DNA from: Acidobacteriota bacterium
GTDB lineage: Bacteria; Acidobacteriota; Blastocatellia; Pyrinomonadales; Pyrinomonadaceae
Direction of reading: 5' to 3'
NCBI GenBank assembly: GCA_016715115.1
Contig: JADKBM010000004.1
Location: forward strand, 620,001 to 684,000
Length of the DNA: 64,000 nt
The position numbers and the translations under genes were made by a program. The notes beneath the pieces were generated by a model. It saw nothing but the letters and a program-made list of their open reading frames with translations. It searched no databases and was not told the DNA's origin. Below are positions 9,009 to 17,287 of this stretch, piece after piece; the first letter of the stretch is position 1, and every line of letters starts with the position of its first letter.

Positions 9009-10199
9009 TCAACGCGTCCAAGCCGCGAGGGCCATCTGCGAAACGACACGTTCGACTTCGGCGGGAACGTTCTGCGGCGTTCGCGACATCGATCCGGCGT
9101 TTCGAACGAGATGTTCAAGACTCAGTGTTTGGAGCGCGAGTCCAAGGTCCATAACCTCGATCGGATTGCCGTCGGCTCCGGCAAGATTCACCGGCCGACC
9201 ACGCGCCAGCAGGAAAAGTTTCCGGCCGTCGGCGAATTCAAACCTTTCGATGTTGCTCCGGATCTCTTCGCTTCCGGCCGCTGCGGCCCGCAATCCCTGT
9301 ACGTCCATTTCGAACTCGAAATGGCCCGCGTTGACAAGGATCGCTCCGTTTTTCATTTGCGCAAAATGGTCCGTCGTCAAGATTCCGTTGCGCCCGGTAA
9401 CGGTGATTATCATATCGTTCGCAGATATTGCTTCATCAAGAGCGGCGATATGGAAGCCTTCAAGATGCGCGTCGAGTTGGGTTAGCGGGTCGAGCTCGAC
9501 GACCGTGACGTGAGCGCCGAGATTGCGGAGGCATATCGCGACGCCGCGTCCGCAATATCCGTAGCCGATCACCGCGATCCGCATTCCGCCGATCAAAACA
9601 TTCGTGCAGCGCATAATCCCGTCGACAACCGATAGTCCGACGCCGTACCGGTTTTCGATGATTCTCTTCGACTGCGAATCGTTGATGACGATCGTCGGGA
9701 ACGACTGTTTGTGAAGTTCCCCGCGGAGACGAAATCCTCCGGAGGTGGTCTCTTCGGTCGCGCCGATGATCTGCGACGGCGAGAATCGCGAATCGCGGTG
9801 CAACAGAAAGTGCAGATCGGCACCGTTATCGGCGATCAGATCGGGTTTTGAGGCGAGAACATCGGCGCAATATGACAGGTGGTCATCGAAGGATTCATCG
9901 CGGCGGGCGAAGACGCGGACACCGAGATCGACGGCGAGCGTCGCGGCGACTTCGTCCTGCGTCGTTCCGGGGCTACCGGTGATCGCGATCTCGGCGCCGC
10001 CGGCGACGAGTGTTTCGATCCAGATCCCGGTCTTCGCCTCGACGTGCAGACAGATGCCGAGCCTCAAACCGGCGAACGGTTGATCGCGTTTGAGCCGCGC
10101 TTTTAGCTCGCGCAGGATCGGCATCCGTTCACGGACCCATTCGAGCCGCGCGCGGCCGGCCGCAGCGAGTTTGGGGTCTGCTATTGCGTGTTCAGTCAT
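9009..10199 (-). CDS. ahcY: S-adenosylhomocysteine hydrolase
   Basis: A 396-aa cytosolic enzyme that splits S-adenosylhomocysteine to adenosine and homocysteine. Family motifs are clear: NGADLHFLLH, GATEETTSG, NDSQSK and YGVGLSVVDGIMR around the substrate lysine, and the NAD-binding VIGYGYCGRG. The protein is shorter than the ~430-470-aa classical bacterial and eukaryotic form and ends in LAAWTR, lacking the C-terminal Lys/Tyr (KPDHYRY) tail that normally reaches into the NAD site of the partner subunit. Archaeal and Thermotoga-type enzymes share this shorter end. It overlaps the CYTH gene upstream by 8 bp and is followed by genes that include a methyltransferase, which fits recycling of methyl-transfer product. 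Confidence 0.93.
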   Translation of the reverse strand: MTEHAIADPKLAAAGRARLEWVRERMPILRELKARLKRDQPFAGLRLGICLHVEAKTGIWIETLVAGGAEIAITGSPGTTQDEVAATLAVDLGVRVFARRDESFDDHLSYCADVLASKPDLIADNGADLHFLLHRDSRFSPSQIIGATEETTSGGFRLRGELHKQSFPTIVINDSQSKRIIENRYGVGLSVVDGIMRCTNVLIGGMRIAVIGYGYCGRGVAICLRNLGAHVTVVELDPLTQLDAHLEGFHIAALDEAISANDMIITVTGRNGILTTDHFAQMKNGAILVNAGHFEFEMDVQGLRAAAAGSEEIRSNIERFEFADGRKLFLLARGRPVNLAGADGNPIEVMDLGLALQTLSLEHLVRNAGSMSRTPQNVPAEVERVVSQMALAAWTR

Positions 10200-10719
10200 T
10201 GAGTTTGGATGTCAGAATCAGGTCGCTGTATGATTCGGAAACATAATCCGAATGTTTGATCTCAAACAGCTCCGCATATTTGCGGCATTGACGTTCGAGC
10301 GTTTCGATCCCGATCGATCCGTCGCGGTCGATCGCCTCGACTTCGACGAATGTCCCTAATCCGTCGAGCCGGTCGAAATGAAATTTGACGTTTTCGATGA
10401 AATAGATGCGGCGACGCTTATCGACGACGACCTTGACGCCGAGGCTCCTTTTCAACATCTCTTTCAGATCGGCGTTGGGCTGATGTTCGTAAAGCAGGAT
10501 TGACGATTGTTTCGCGCCGGTTTTGTCGGCACGTTCGTAATGGATCAGGGCATTTTCAATGTTTCCTTCACGCAGTTTGAGCCGGCCCCTCGCGACATTG
10601 AAATAGGTGTCGATCTGGCGATCTTCACCGCCGAATCGAGGGTTGAAATAAAGCAGACGTTGTTCGAGTGCGTCGATATCTGCCGCGCGCGCTTTGAATT
10701 CAAAATTTAGAATCGCCAT
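10192..10719 (-). CDS. CYTH domain protein (class IV adenylate cyclase / triphosphatase fold)
   Basis: 175 aa. The signature near the N-terminus is NFEFKARA, the N-x-E-x-K variant of the ExExK triphosphate-tunnel motif. Further charged strand motifs follow (RGRLKLREGN, HYERAD, KVVVDKRRRIYF, FHFDRLDGLGTFVEVEA), as expected for the antiparallel tunnel that binds triphosphate plus divalent metal. Proteins of this fold include CyaB adenylate cyclases and thiamine or inorganic triphosphatases; sequence alone does not decide between them. It is the first gene of a leftward run and overlaps ahcY by 8 bp. Confidence 0.85.
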   Translation of the reverse strand: MAILNFEFKARAADIDALEQRLLYFNPRFGGEDRQIDTYFNVARGRLKLREGNIENALIHYERADKTGAKQSSILLYEHQPNADLKEMLKRSLGVKVVVDKRRRIYFIENVKFHFDRLDGLGTFVEVEAIDRDGSIGIETLERQCRKYAELFEIKHSDYVSESYSDLILTSKLND

Positions 10720-10747
10720 TTGATGTTATGACAGCAAGGCCGAAAAC

Positions 10748-11062
10748 TCAGTGAGCGAAGATCTCGAGCAACGTTCCGACGATCGAATCCTCCACCTCGC
10801 GCCCGACTACGCCGATCTTCTTTGTCAGTCGCGATTTTTCGACCGTTTGGATTTGGTCGAGAACGATCGTTCTTTCGTTTCCGAGAAAATCGAACGGCAC
10901 GCGCGTCGGATACTTTCGCGTCACGCTTGAAACGGGCGCTATGATCACCGATTCGAGGTGCGCATTTATTTCGTTTGGGGAAACAACGACGCACGGACGT
11001 GTGTCCTTCGCATCGGGTGTGTCGTCCATATTAAGTAAATAGACATCGAAACGCTTTACCAT
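10748..11062 (-). CDS. mazF: MazF/PemK-family endoribonuclease toxin
   Basis: 104 aa from the ATG at 11062. A longer reading of the same frame would run through most of the antitoxin gene. Typical features are the KRFDVYLLNMDD opening, RPCVVVSPNEIN, VIIAPVSS, PTRVPFDF, VLDQIQTVEKSRL and a C-terminal LLEIFAH helix, matching the MazF SH3-like RNase fold that cuts mRNA. It overlaps the antitoxin stop by 7 bp, so the pair is probably translationally coupled. It is almost certainly a functional type II toxin-antitoxin pair, although cleavage specificity cannot be read from sequence. Confidence 0.88.
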   Translation of the reverse strand: MVKRFDVYLLNMDDTPDAKDTRPCVVVSPNEINAHLESVIIAPVSSVTRKYPTRVPFDFLGNERTIVLDQIQTVEKSRLTKKIGVVGREVEDSIVGTLLEIFAH

Positions 11063-11304
11063 CGCCAGTTCTCCCGCAGCGTTTTGGGTGAACTGCCTTC
11101 GATCAGCATATCGTCGTCGTTGTTCTGCGCCATTTGTTGGAAAGCCTCGTCCCAATTCTCACGGGGACGCGTCGATTTCCTGATCATGATTCCCTGATCG
11201 CAGACTTCGAGATCGACTTCGCCCGAAAGACCGGATTGATCGAGCAGGATCTTGGGGATCCGGATGCCTTGCGAGTTTCCGATGGCGACGATGTTCGCTT
11301 TCAT
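11056..11304 (-). CDS. mazE: MazE-like AbrB-fold antitoxin
   Basis: 82 aa. The N-terminal ~45 residues are a swapped-hairpin AbrB/MazE DNA-binding domain (AIGNSQGIRIPKILLDQSGL, LEVCDQGIMIRK). The C-terminal ~35 residues are acidic and probably wrap around the toxin. It is transcribed before mazF and overlaps it by 7 bp. The promoter region immediately upstream carries a perfect inverted repeat (separate entry), which fits autoregulation by the antitoxin or the complex. Confidence 0.88.
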   Translation of the reverse strand: MKANIVAIGNSQGIRIPKILLDQSGLSGEVDLEVCDQGIMIRKSTRPRENWDEAFQQMAQNNDDDMLIEGSSPKTLRENWRW

Positions 11305-11307
11305 AGC

Positions 11308-11354
11308 TACAATGTAATTACAATTGTGCGATTTGTCAACGTAATTACATTGTA
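11308..11354 (-). promoter_or_regulatory. mazEF promoter inside a perfect inverted-repeat operator
   Basis: The 14-bp arm TACAATGTAATTAC (11308-11321) is repeated as its exact reverse complement at 11341-11354. On the minus strand a -35 box TTGACA (11339-11334) and a -10-like TACATT (11316-11311) are 17 bp apart. The left arm therefore covers the -10 and the right arm abuts the -35. The predicted transcription start falls at or next to the mazE ATG (11304), and no Shine-Dalgarno sequence lies in the six bases between. A leaderless transcript is likely. Confidence 0.75.
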
Positions 11355-11393
11355 AGCATATTTCAGTTCACAAAAGCGAATGAAACTATCGTA

Positions 11394-12002
11394 CTATCGC
11401 ACAAACTTCCCGTTCAAGAAATTCTCGAGTTCCTTGCCCGCAAGCTTCCAGGCCGAAACGAATATATTTTGCCCGTCAACCATAATGAAAAGATTGGCCT
11501 CCGGGTTGAAATACACGGTATGCGCGACTTTTCTGTAATTAACGTTCTCGTATCGAACCGTCGCATCGGCATTGAGGTGGTCGAGCAAAATCAGCTTCCA
11601 CTCTGCAAGTGCGGCCTTTGAGTAGTTTTTCGTAATGCCAAAATCCTTGGCGTGCTTGAACTTCGTTTGCAGTTGCAGATTCGTGAATCGTATTTCCTCA
11701 GGCCCTCTGACAAAACGTCCGCCGGCTTCGTCTTCGTCATTTTCGAGCCGCCAAACTTCGTCGTCTCCTTCTTCTTCATCGGATTCGTCGACTTGATTGT
11801 TGCTGTTTCCGGCCGGCGGCGTCGGCGTAACCGCGATTCGACCGAACGGCGCGCCGTCCTGTGATGAATTATCGGCCGAGACGATCGAGTTCAGCCCCCC
11901 AATCAGAAGAAAGCCGAAGAACAATATGAAAACAATAAGTGCGGTGCCCCGAACGGAATTCTCCGAGCCGCGTCCAGATCTTCCTTCAAATAATCTACCC
12001 AT
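11394..12002 (-). CDS. Membrane-anchored protein with C-terminal colicin-D-like RNase domain
   Basis: 202 aa. One transmembrane helix lies at residues ~20-43 after a positively charged N-terminus, so the rest should face the periplasm. A low-complexity Pro/Asp/Glu linker spans ~45-95. Residues ~108-202 resemble the catalytic domain of colicin D: LQTKFKHAKDFGI carries the Lys/His pair (K-x-KHA), a central VRYENVNYRKVAHTVYFNP strand pair follows, then VDGQNIFVSAWKL with the Ser-x-Trp-Lys segment. In colicin D these residues form the active site that cuts tRNA-Arg anticodon loops. No separate immunity gene is adjacent; mazEF lies downstream and serS upstream. A GGAGAAG ribosome binding site supports the start. 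The family call is by motif recognition only. Confidence 0.6.
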   Translation of the reverse strand: MGRLFEGRSGRGSENSVRGTALIVFILFFGFLLIGGLNSIVSADNSSQDGAPFGRIAVTPTPPAGNSNNQVDESDEEEGDDEVWRLENDEDEAGGRFVRGPEEIRFTNLQLQTKFKHAKDFGITKNYSKAALAEWKLILLDHLNADATVRYENVNYRKVAHTVYFNPEANLFIMVDGQNIFVSAWKLAGKELENFLNGKFVR

Positions 12003-12149
12003 ATCTTCTCCTCGTTGATAAATTAGAGCCGGAAAAGCCCTGCTGTTCTTTACAACGCGATCGAATGACGAATCGGGTCACGTCTCTTGAACCAAAAAGA
12101 AGCAACGACAAAAATCGTTGCTCCGGAACTACATACCATTTACGAAATA

Positions 12150-13442
12150 CTAGATCGGAAAGTCGATTCTCTCCATCCCGTTCATAAAGGGTCGCAGAAC
12201 TTCGGGAATCAGGATCGTTCCGTCCGCTTGCTGATAGTTTTCAAGGATCGCCACCCAGGTGCGGCCGACGGCGAGTCCGGAACCGTTGAGCGTGTGAGCG
12301 AACTCGGGCTTCGCGCCGCCCGCGCGACGAAAACGCAAACTCATACGCCGTGCCTGAAAATCCCCGCAGTTCGAGCAGCTGGAGATCTCTCGGTACGTAT
12401 TCTGCGACGGCATCCAGACCTCGATATCGTACGTTTTGCGCGATCCGAAACCCATATCGCCCGTCGAGAGCACAACGGTCCGATGCGGCAACCCCAGCAA
12501 TTGCAGGATCGTTTCCGCGTTTGCCGTCAGTTTCTCGTGCTCTTCATCCGAAGTTTCGGGCAATGTGATCTTGACGAGTTCCACCTTTTCGAATTGATGC
12601 TGACGAATCAATCCGCGCGTGTCGCGGCCGTAACTTCCGGCTTCGGAGCGAAAACACGGCGTGTATGCGGTGAAACACTTCGGCAGATCTTTCGCGTCGA
12701 GAATCTCGTCCGCGTGATAATTCGTCACCGGAACTTCCGCCGTCGGGATCAAGTAGAACTTGCGCTCGTCGGTCAACTTGAAGAGGTCCGCCTCGAATTT
12801 CGGTAATTGCCCGGTTCCGAAGAGCGAATTTTCATTGACCATAAACGGCGGCAGCGTCTCGGTATAGCCGTGCTCGCGCGTGTGAACGTCGAGCATAAAG
12901 TTGACCAACGCCCGTTCGAGCCGCGCGCCGGCGCCGTTGAGGATCGCGAAACGCGAACCCGTGATCTTCACCGCACGCTCGAGATCGAGAATGCCGAGCG
13001 CTTCGCCCAGATCCACGTGATCTTTGACCTCGAAATCAAAGTCGCGCGGAGTTCCCCACCGGCGGACCTCGACGTTTGCCGACTCGTCCGGCCCGACCGG
13101 AACATCGTCCGACTGGATATTCGGAAGGTTCGACAACAGGTCTTCCATTTCGGCTTCAAACTTCTTGCGCTGTTCGTCCAATTCGGTCTGACGATCTTTC
13201 AGTCCCGCGACCTCGGCTTTTTTCGCATCGGCTTCGGCCCGTTTTCCGGCCTGCATCAACGCGCCGATCTCCTTGCTTGCAGTATTGCGTCGCGCGTTGA
13301 TCTGGTCGCTCTCGCCGATCACGTGCCGACGGTCTGCGTCCATAACGGCGAAATCATCCAAAAGCGCGGTTGGGAAATTGCGATTCTCAAGCGCCTTCCG
13401 GACCGTCTCCAAGTTATCTCTGACAAAATTAAGGTCTAACAT
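12150..13442 (-). CDS. serS: Seryl-tRNA synthetase
   Basis: 430 aa from the ATG at 13442 (MLDLNFVRDN), which is the usual family start; an upstream in-frame Met would add 19 non-conserved residues. The first ~100 residues form the antiparallel coiled-coil arm that grips the long variable arm of tRNA-Ser. The class II core has motif 2 around TPCFRSEAGSYGRDTRG and the ATP-binding QHQFEKVELV, and ends with TWVAILENYQ and the PEVLRPFMNG motif 3 region. It charges serine onto tRNA-Ser (and tRNA-Sec) in the cytosol. It is a single gene with ~150 bp to either side. Confidence 0.96.
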   Translation of the reverse strand: MLDLNFVRDNLETVRKALENRNFPTALLDDFAVMDADRRHVIGESDQINARRNTASKEIGALMQAGKRAEADAKKAEVAGLKDRQTELDEQRKKFEAEMEDLLSNLPNIQSDDVPVGPDESANVEVRRWGTPRDFDFEVKDHVDLGEALGILDLERAVKITGSRFAILNGAGARLERALVNFMLDVHTREHGYTETLPPFMVNENSLFGTGQLPKFEADLFKLTDERKFYLIPTAEVPVTNYHADEILDAKDLPKCFTAYTPCFRSEAGSYGRDTRGLIRQHQFEKVELVKITLPETSDEEHEKLTANAETILQLLGLPHRTVVLSTGDMGFGSRKTYDIEVWMPSQNTYREISSCSNCGDFQARRMSLRFRRAGGAKPEFAHTLNGSGLAVGRTWVAILENYQQADGTILIPEVLRPFMNGMERIDFPI

Positions 13443-13601
13443 TATTTTTTGATTGTAAATGGTTAGTAGTGAATTGTTAATTGACGCCGCTTCCGACACG
13501 GGTCGATTTGTTTAGCAACCGGTTTTCACCTAAACTTTTCCTTTTCGCCTTCGCACGCAAAACGTCGCCTGTGGCAGAAGGCAAGGGTTCGACAAGCTGA
13601 T

Positions 13602-14474
13602 ATGACAAACAAAGTAAGAAAAGCGGTTTTCCCGGCGGCCGGGCTGGGAACGAGGTTTTTGCCGGCAACAAAAGCATCGCCAAAGGAAATGCTTCCGTTG
13701 GTGGATAAGCCTCTGATTCAGTATGCGATCGAAGAAGCCGTCGCGTCGGGCATCGAGTCCGTGCTGATCGTTACCGGTCGCGAGAAAGGCTCGATCGAGA
13801 ATCATTTCGATATTTCCTACGAACTCGAAAGCCTTCTACAGGAAAAGGGAAAGACCGAGTTCTTCGCGGAGGTCCGCGCGATTTCCGAGATCTGCCGGAT
13901 CAGTTACACGCGTCAGCGGCAAGCGCTCGGACTCGGCCACGCGATCTATCAGGCAAGAGACTTCTCCGAGAACGAGCCGTTTGCGGTCCTTCTCGCCGAT
14001 GACGTCATCGATGCCGAAAAACCGGCCCTCAAGCAGATGATGGACGTGTTTGAAAAATACAACGCCCCGGTCATCGCGACGATGCAGGTCCCGGGTGAAG
14101 CGATCTCGCGATTCGGTGTGATCGACGCCGAAGAAGTCGCGCCAAACATCTTCAAGATCAACGATATGGTCGAAAAGCCGAAGTTTGAGGACGCGCCGTC
14201 GGATCTGGCGATCATCGGCCGCTACATTCTGACTCCGGACGTTTTCGATGCCATCGAACGAACCGAGAAAGGCGCCGGCGGCGAGATCCAGATCACCGAC
14301 GCGATGCGCCTGATGCTGCGCGAAGGCAAACCTTTCTACGCGGTCAAGCTCGAAGGCACGCGACACGATGCGGGCGACAAACTTGGATTTCTGATTGCCA
14401 CGGTTCAATTCGCTCTAAAGCGCACTGATCTCGGTGACGATTTCCGGAAGTTCCTCAAGACACTTGAACTTTAG
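13602..14474 (+). CDS. galU: UTP--glucose-1-phosphate uridylyltransferase
   Basis: A 290-aa cytosolic enzyme making UDP-glucose from UTP and glucose-1-phosphate for envelope polysaccharides and trehalose-type metabolism. The signature AAGLGTRFLPATKASPKEML lies at residues ~11-30, followed by KPLIQYAIEEA, the LADDVID metal site, VEKP and the late GTRHDAGDKLGFL loop. Length is normal. It diverges from serS. Immediately after its stop begins the long repeat hairpin listed separately, which may serve as the transcription end. Confidence 0.95.
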   Translation: MTNKVRKAVFPAAGLGTRFLPATKASPKEMLPLVDKPLIQYAIEEAVASGIESVLIVTGREKGSIENHFDISYELESLLQEKGKTEFFAEVRAISEICRISYTRQRQALGLGHAIYQARDFSENEPFAVLLADDVIDAEKPALKQMMDVFEKYNAPVIATMQVPGEAISRFGVIDAEEVAPNIFKINDMVEKPKFEDAPSDLAIIGRYILTPDVFDAIERTEKGAGGEIQITDAMRLMLREGKPFYAVKLEGTRHDAGDKLGFLIATVQFALKRTDLGDDFRKFLKTLEL

Positions 14475-14722
14475 GCAGGGAAATGTGAGAAATGAGAACT
14501 GGGAAGTGAGAACTGAGATGTGAGAACTGAGATGTGAGAACTGAGATGTGAGAACGGAGAAGTGGGCAGTGGGCAGTGGGCAGTGAGCAGTAAGCAGTAA
14601 GCAGTAAGCAGTAAGCAGTGAGCAGTGGGCAGTTCTCACTTCTCAGTTCTCATTTCTCACTTCCCAGTTCTCATTTCTCATTTCACACTTCTCACTTCTC
14701 AGTTCTCATTTCTCACTTCATT
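14475..14722. repeat. Tandem short repeats folded as a ~230-bp inverted repeat
   Basis: The left half is built of near-tandem units of the form TGAGAACTGAGATG (14487-14555), then GTGGGCAGTGGGCA and AGCAGTAAGCAGTA units (14561-14632). From ~14632 to 14720 the sequence runs through the reverse complement of the first kind of unit (TTCTCACTTCTCAG, TTCTCATTTCTCAC). A transcript from galU could therefore fold into one long imperfect hairpin with a GCAGTAA-rich loop. No gene is supported across it; ORFs here are simple-sequence artefacts. Confidence 0.85.
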
Positions 14723-14806
14723 ATTTCCTTGCGTTCGAGGTCTGCGAATCGTTACAATTCCATTTACGTTATTTTGTTTCCCCGACCGAAGAACTGCATT
14801 CTGTTA

Positions 14807-15214
14807 ATGAAGATCAAACCCATTGCGGCCGTAGCGGTTGTGTTCGCGGTCTTGTTTATGTTTCGAACAGTTGATGCCGCGAGATGCGCGGCAACGACCT
14901 TTCGCGGATCGTACGCGTCGGCGAATTCGGTTTTTGTCGGCAAGGTTGCATCCGAAAAGGTCGTCGGTGATGCGCGTTTGATCGAGTTTTCGGTTGAAAA
15001 GTATTGGAAGGGTCCGGGAACGAAGCGATTGACCGTCTCGGTATACGAGACGATGCGATTTCAATCGTGGTTCGGGATCGGCGACCGTTACCTGATTTAT
15101 GCGACGAATGGAAACGACGGGTTGGTGGTCGAGCGATGCTCGCGAACCCGGACTTTCGAGCTCGCTGCGGATGATTTGAAGAAACTCGGCAAAGGCAAGA
15201 CGCCGCGCCGTTAG
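14807..15214 (+). CDS. Secreted TIMP/netrin-like OB-fold protein
   Basis: 135 aa from the ATG at 14807; a longer frame would include the repeat hairpin and is not credible. A signal peptide (MKIKPIAAVAVVFAVLFMF) precedes ARCAATTFRGSYASANSVFVGKV. That pattern and the later VEKYWKGPG, GDRYLIYA and ERCSRTRTF segments recall the TIMP/NTR-like OB fold found in many acidobacterial secreted proteins. It could inhibit a protease, but these bacterial relatives are mostly uncharacterised. It is 19 bp upstream of the sugar dehydrogenase gene, so co-transcription is likely. A second relative lies at 29861-30610. Confidence 0.6.
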   Translation: MKIKPIAAVAVVFAVLFMFRTVDAARCAATTFRGSYASANSVFVGKVASEKVVGDARLIEFSVEKYWKGPGTKRLTVSVYETMRFQSWFGIGDRYLIYATNGNDGLVVERCSRTRTFELAADDLKKLGKGKTPRR

Positions 15215-15233
15215 ATTTTGCGGAGCAATTTTT

Positions 15234-17231
15234 ATGAAAAGAGTAAAAGTCGGAGTTGTTTTTCTGATCGTCATCGCCTCGATGGCGGCGGTCGTTTTTG
15301 CGCAGGGCGTTCCGGCGCCGTTCACAATCAGGCTTCAGCCATTTCTCTCGGGATTGGCTCAGCCTGTTTTGCTCCGCACCGCGAAAGACGGAACGAAGCG
15401 TCTTTTTGTCGTCCAGCAGCGCGGAATCATCCGCGTCGTCCAGCCCGGTTCGAACGTCGCGACGGACTTTATGAACATCGCGGCGAAGGTTAGCTCGACC
15501 GGCAGCGAACGCGGTTTGCTCGGACTGGCTTTTCACCCGCAGTTCGCGTCGAACAGCTACTTTTTCGTCAACTACACACGCGCTTCAGACGGTGCGACGA
15601 TCGTCGCCCGTTACACTGCGACCAACAACAATACGCTTGGCGATCCGAACAGCGAAGTGATACTTCTGAATATCCCGCAGCCTTTCTCGAATCATAACGG
15701 CGGGATGATTGAATTCGGTCCGGACGGAAATCTCTACATCGGTATGGGTGACGGCGGTTCGGCGAACGATCCGGGCGCACGCGCGCAGAACATCAATGAG
15801 CTGCTCGGGAAGTTCCTGCGCATCACGCCGAGCACGGCCGCCGTTCCGCCGGTTCCGGCCTACACCAATCCGGCGGACAATCCGTATGTCGGAATCAACG
15901 GCGCGGACGAGATCTACGCGATCGGCGTCAGAAATCCGTGGCGTTGGTCGTTCGACCGCGGCGGGACCAACCAGCTTTGGGCCGGCGACGTCGGGCAGGA
16001 TGCGATCGAGGAAGTCGACATTATAAACCGCGGCGGAAATTACGGCTGGCGCGTTTACGAAGGCACGCAATGCACGAACAACGATCCGGGTCTCTGCACC
16101 CCGGGGAACTTTACGATGCCTGTGTTTCAGTATTCGCAAACCGCGACTCGATGTTCCGTGACCGGCGGTTATGTATATCGCGGCGGACTACGGACCTTTC
16201 CTGACGGCACGTATCTCAACAGCGATTATTGCACGGGCGAGATCTTCACCTGGAACGGCGCCCAGCACGTGATGCAGCTCGACACGCCGCGCCTCGTCGC
16301 GTCGTTCGGCGAAGACGATGACGGCGAACTTTATGCGGTCGGCATCGGAAGCACGACGAACGCGACCGGCACCGTCGAAAAGATCGTCCGCGCAAAGGCG
16401 TCCGCCGACTTTGACGGCGACTTCAAGACGGACATCTCGATCTTTCGGCCGTCGACCGGTGTTTGGTACATCATCAACAGCTCGAACAGTTCGCTTCGGA
16501 TCCAACAATTCGGTCTCAACGGCGATATCCCGACCCCGGAAGACTGGGACGGCGACAATATCACCGACATCGGCGTTTTCAGACCTTCTAACGGTGTTTG
16601 GTACCACTTCCGAAGCAGCAACAACACCGTTGGGATCACGCAGTTCGGATTGAACGGCGACACCCCTGCACAGGGAGACTTTGATGGCGACGGCCGGGCC
16701 GATCTCGCCGTTTTTCGCCCATCGACCGGAGTTTGGTACGTCCAGCGCTCGTCGAATGCGTCCGTCGACGTTCAGCAGTTCGGACTTACGGGCGATATTC
16801 CCGTTGCCGGCGATTATGACGGTGACGGAAAATACGATCGAGCGGTTTTCCGTCCGAACAACGGCGTCTGGTATCGCTTGGGTTCATCGACCGGAGCATT
16901 CGTCCAGCTCAATTTCGGATCCTCGGGAGATGTCCCGTCGGTAGGCGATTTCGATGGTGACGGCAAACTCGACTATGCCCTGTTCCGTCCGAGCACCGGC
17001 GTCTGGTATCGTCTGCGAAGCTCCGACGGTGCGGTCCAGATCAATCAGTTCGGGGTCAACAACGACGTTCCGGCCGTCGGCGACTACGATGGCGACGGAC
17101 TGGACGACATCGCCGTCTTCCGACCGTCCACCGGAGTCTGGTACACACAGGCGACATCAAACGGCGCGGTTGGGATCCAGCAATTCGGCCTTAGCGGCGA
17201 CGCACCGGCCCCGACATACGACGCTCCGTAA
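15234..17231 (+). CDS. PQQ-dependent soluble aldose dehydrogenase with six C-terminal FG-GAP-like repeats
   Basis: A 665-aa secreted protein. The signal peptide spans residues 1-23. Residues ~30-385 match the soluble glucose/sorbosone dehydrogenase propeller (GLAQPVLLRT, ERGLLGLAFHP, NHNGGMIEFGPDGNLYIGMGD, ADEIYAIGVRNPWRWSFD, GWRVYEGTQC). The histidine in NHNGG and the RNPWRWSFD segment are the family PQQ-site hallmarks. From ~390 to the end there are six ~46-residue repeats with the calcium-loop motif D-x-D-G-D followed by FRPSTGVWY. The same repeats end the 1204-aa protein at 39087, so they are a shared surface or secretion module. GGAG lies before the start. Confidence 0.88.
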   Translation: MKRVKVGVVFLIVIASMAAVVFAQGVPAPFTIRLQPFLSGLAQPVLLRTAKDGTKRLFVVQQRGIIRVVQPGSNVATDFMNIAAKVSSTGSERGLLGLAFHPQFASNSYFFVNYTRASDGATIVARYTATNNNTLGDPNSEVILLNIPQPFSNHNGGMIEFGPDGNLYIGMGDGGSANDPGARAQNINELLGKFLRITPSTAAVPPVPAYTNPADNPYVGINGADEIYAIGVRNPWRWSFDRGGTNQLWAGDVGQDAIEEVDIINRGGNYGWRVYEGTQCTNNDPGLCTPGNFTMPVFQYSQTATRCSVTGGYVYRGGLRTFPDGTYLNSDYCTGEIFTWNGAQHVMQLDTPRLVASFGEDDDGELYAVGIGSTTNATGTVEKIVRAKASADFDGDFKTDISIFRPSTGVWYIINSSNSSLRIQQFGLNGDIPTPEDWDGDNITDIGVFRPSNGVWYHFRSSNNTVGITQFGLNGDTPAQGDFDGDGRADLAVFRPSTGVWYVQRSSNASVDVQQFGLTGDIPVAGDYDGDGKYDRAVFRPNNGVWYRLGSSTGAFVQLNFGSSGDVPSVGDFDGDGKLDYALFRPSTGVWYRLRSSDGAVQINQFGVNNDVPAVGDYDGDGLDDIAVFRPSTGVWYTQATSNGAVGIQQFGLSGDAPAPTYDAP

Positions 17232-17242
17232 ACCGCTGGATG

Positions 17243-17269
17243 AAGGATGAATTCGGATGATTCATCCTT
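17243..17269. terminator. Candidate bidirectional terminator hairpin
   Basis: Perfect 10-bp arms (AAGGATGAAT at 17243-17252; ATTCATCCTT at 17260-17269) with a 7-nt loop lie between two converging genes. The run after the stem on the plus strand is only moderately T-rich (CCTTAAATTCTACTTTT). Confidence 0.5.
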
Positions 17270-17287
17270 CCTTAAATTCTACTTTTA

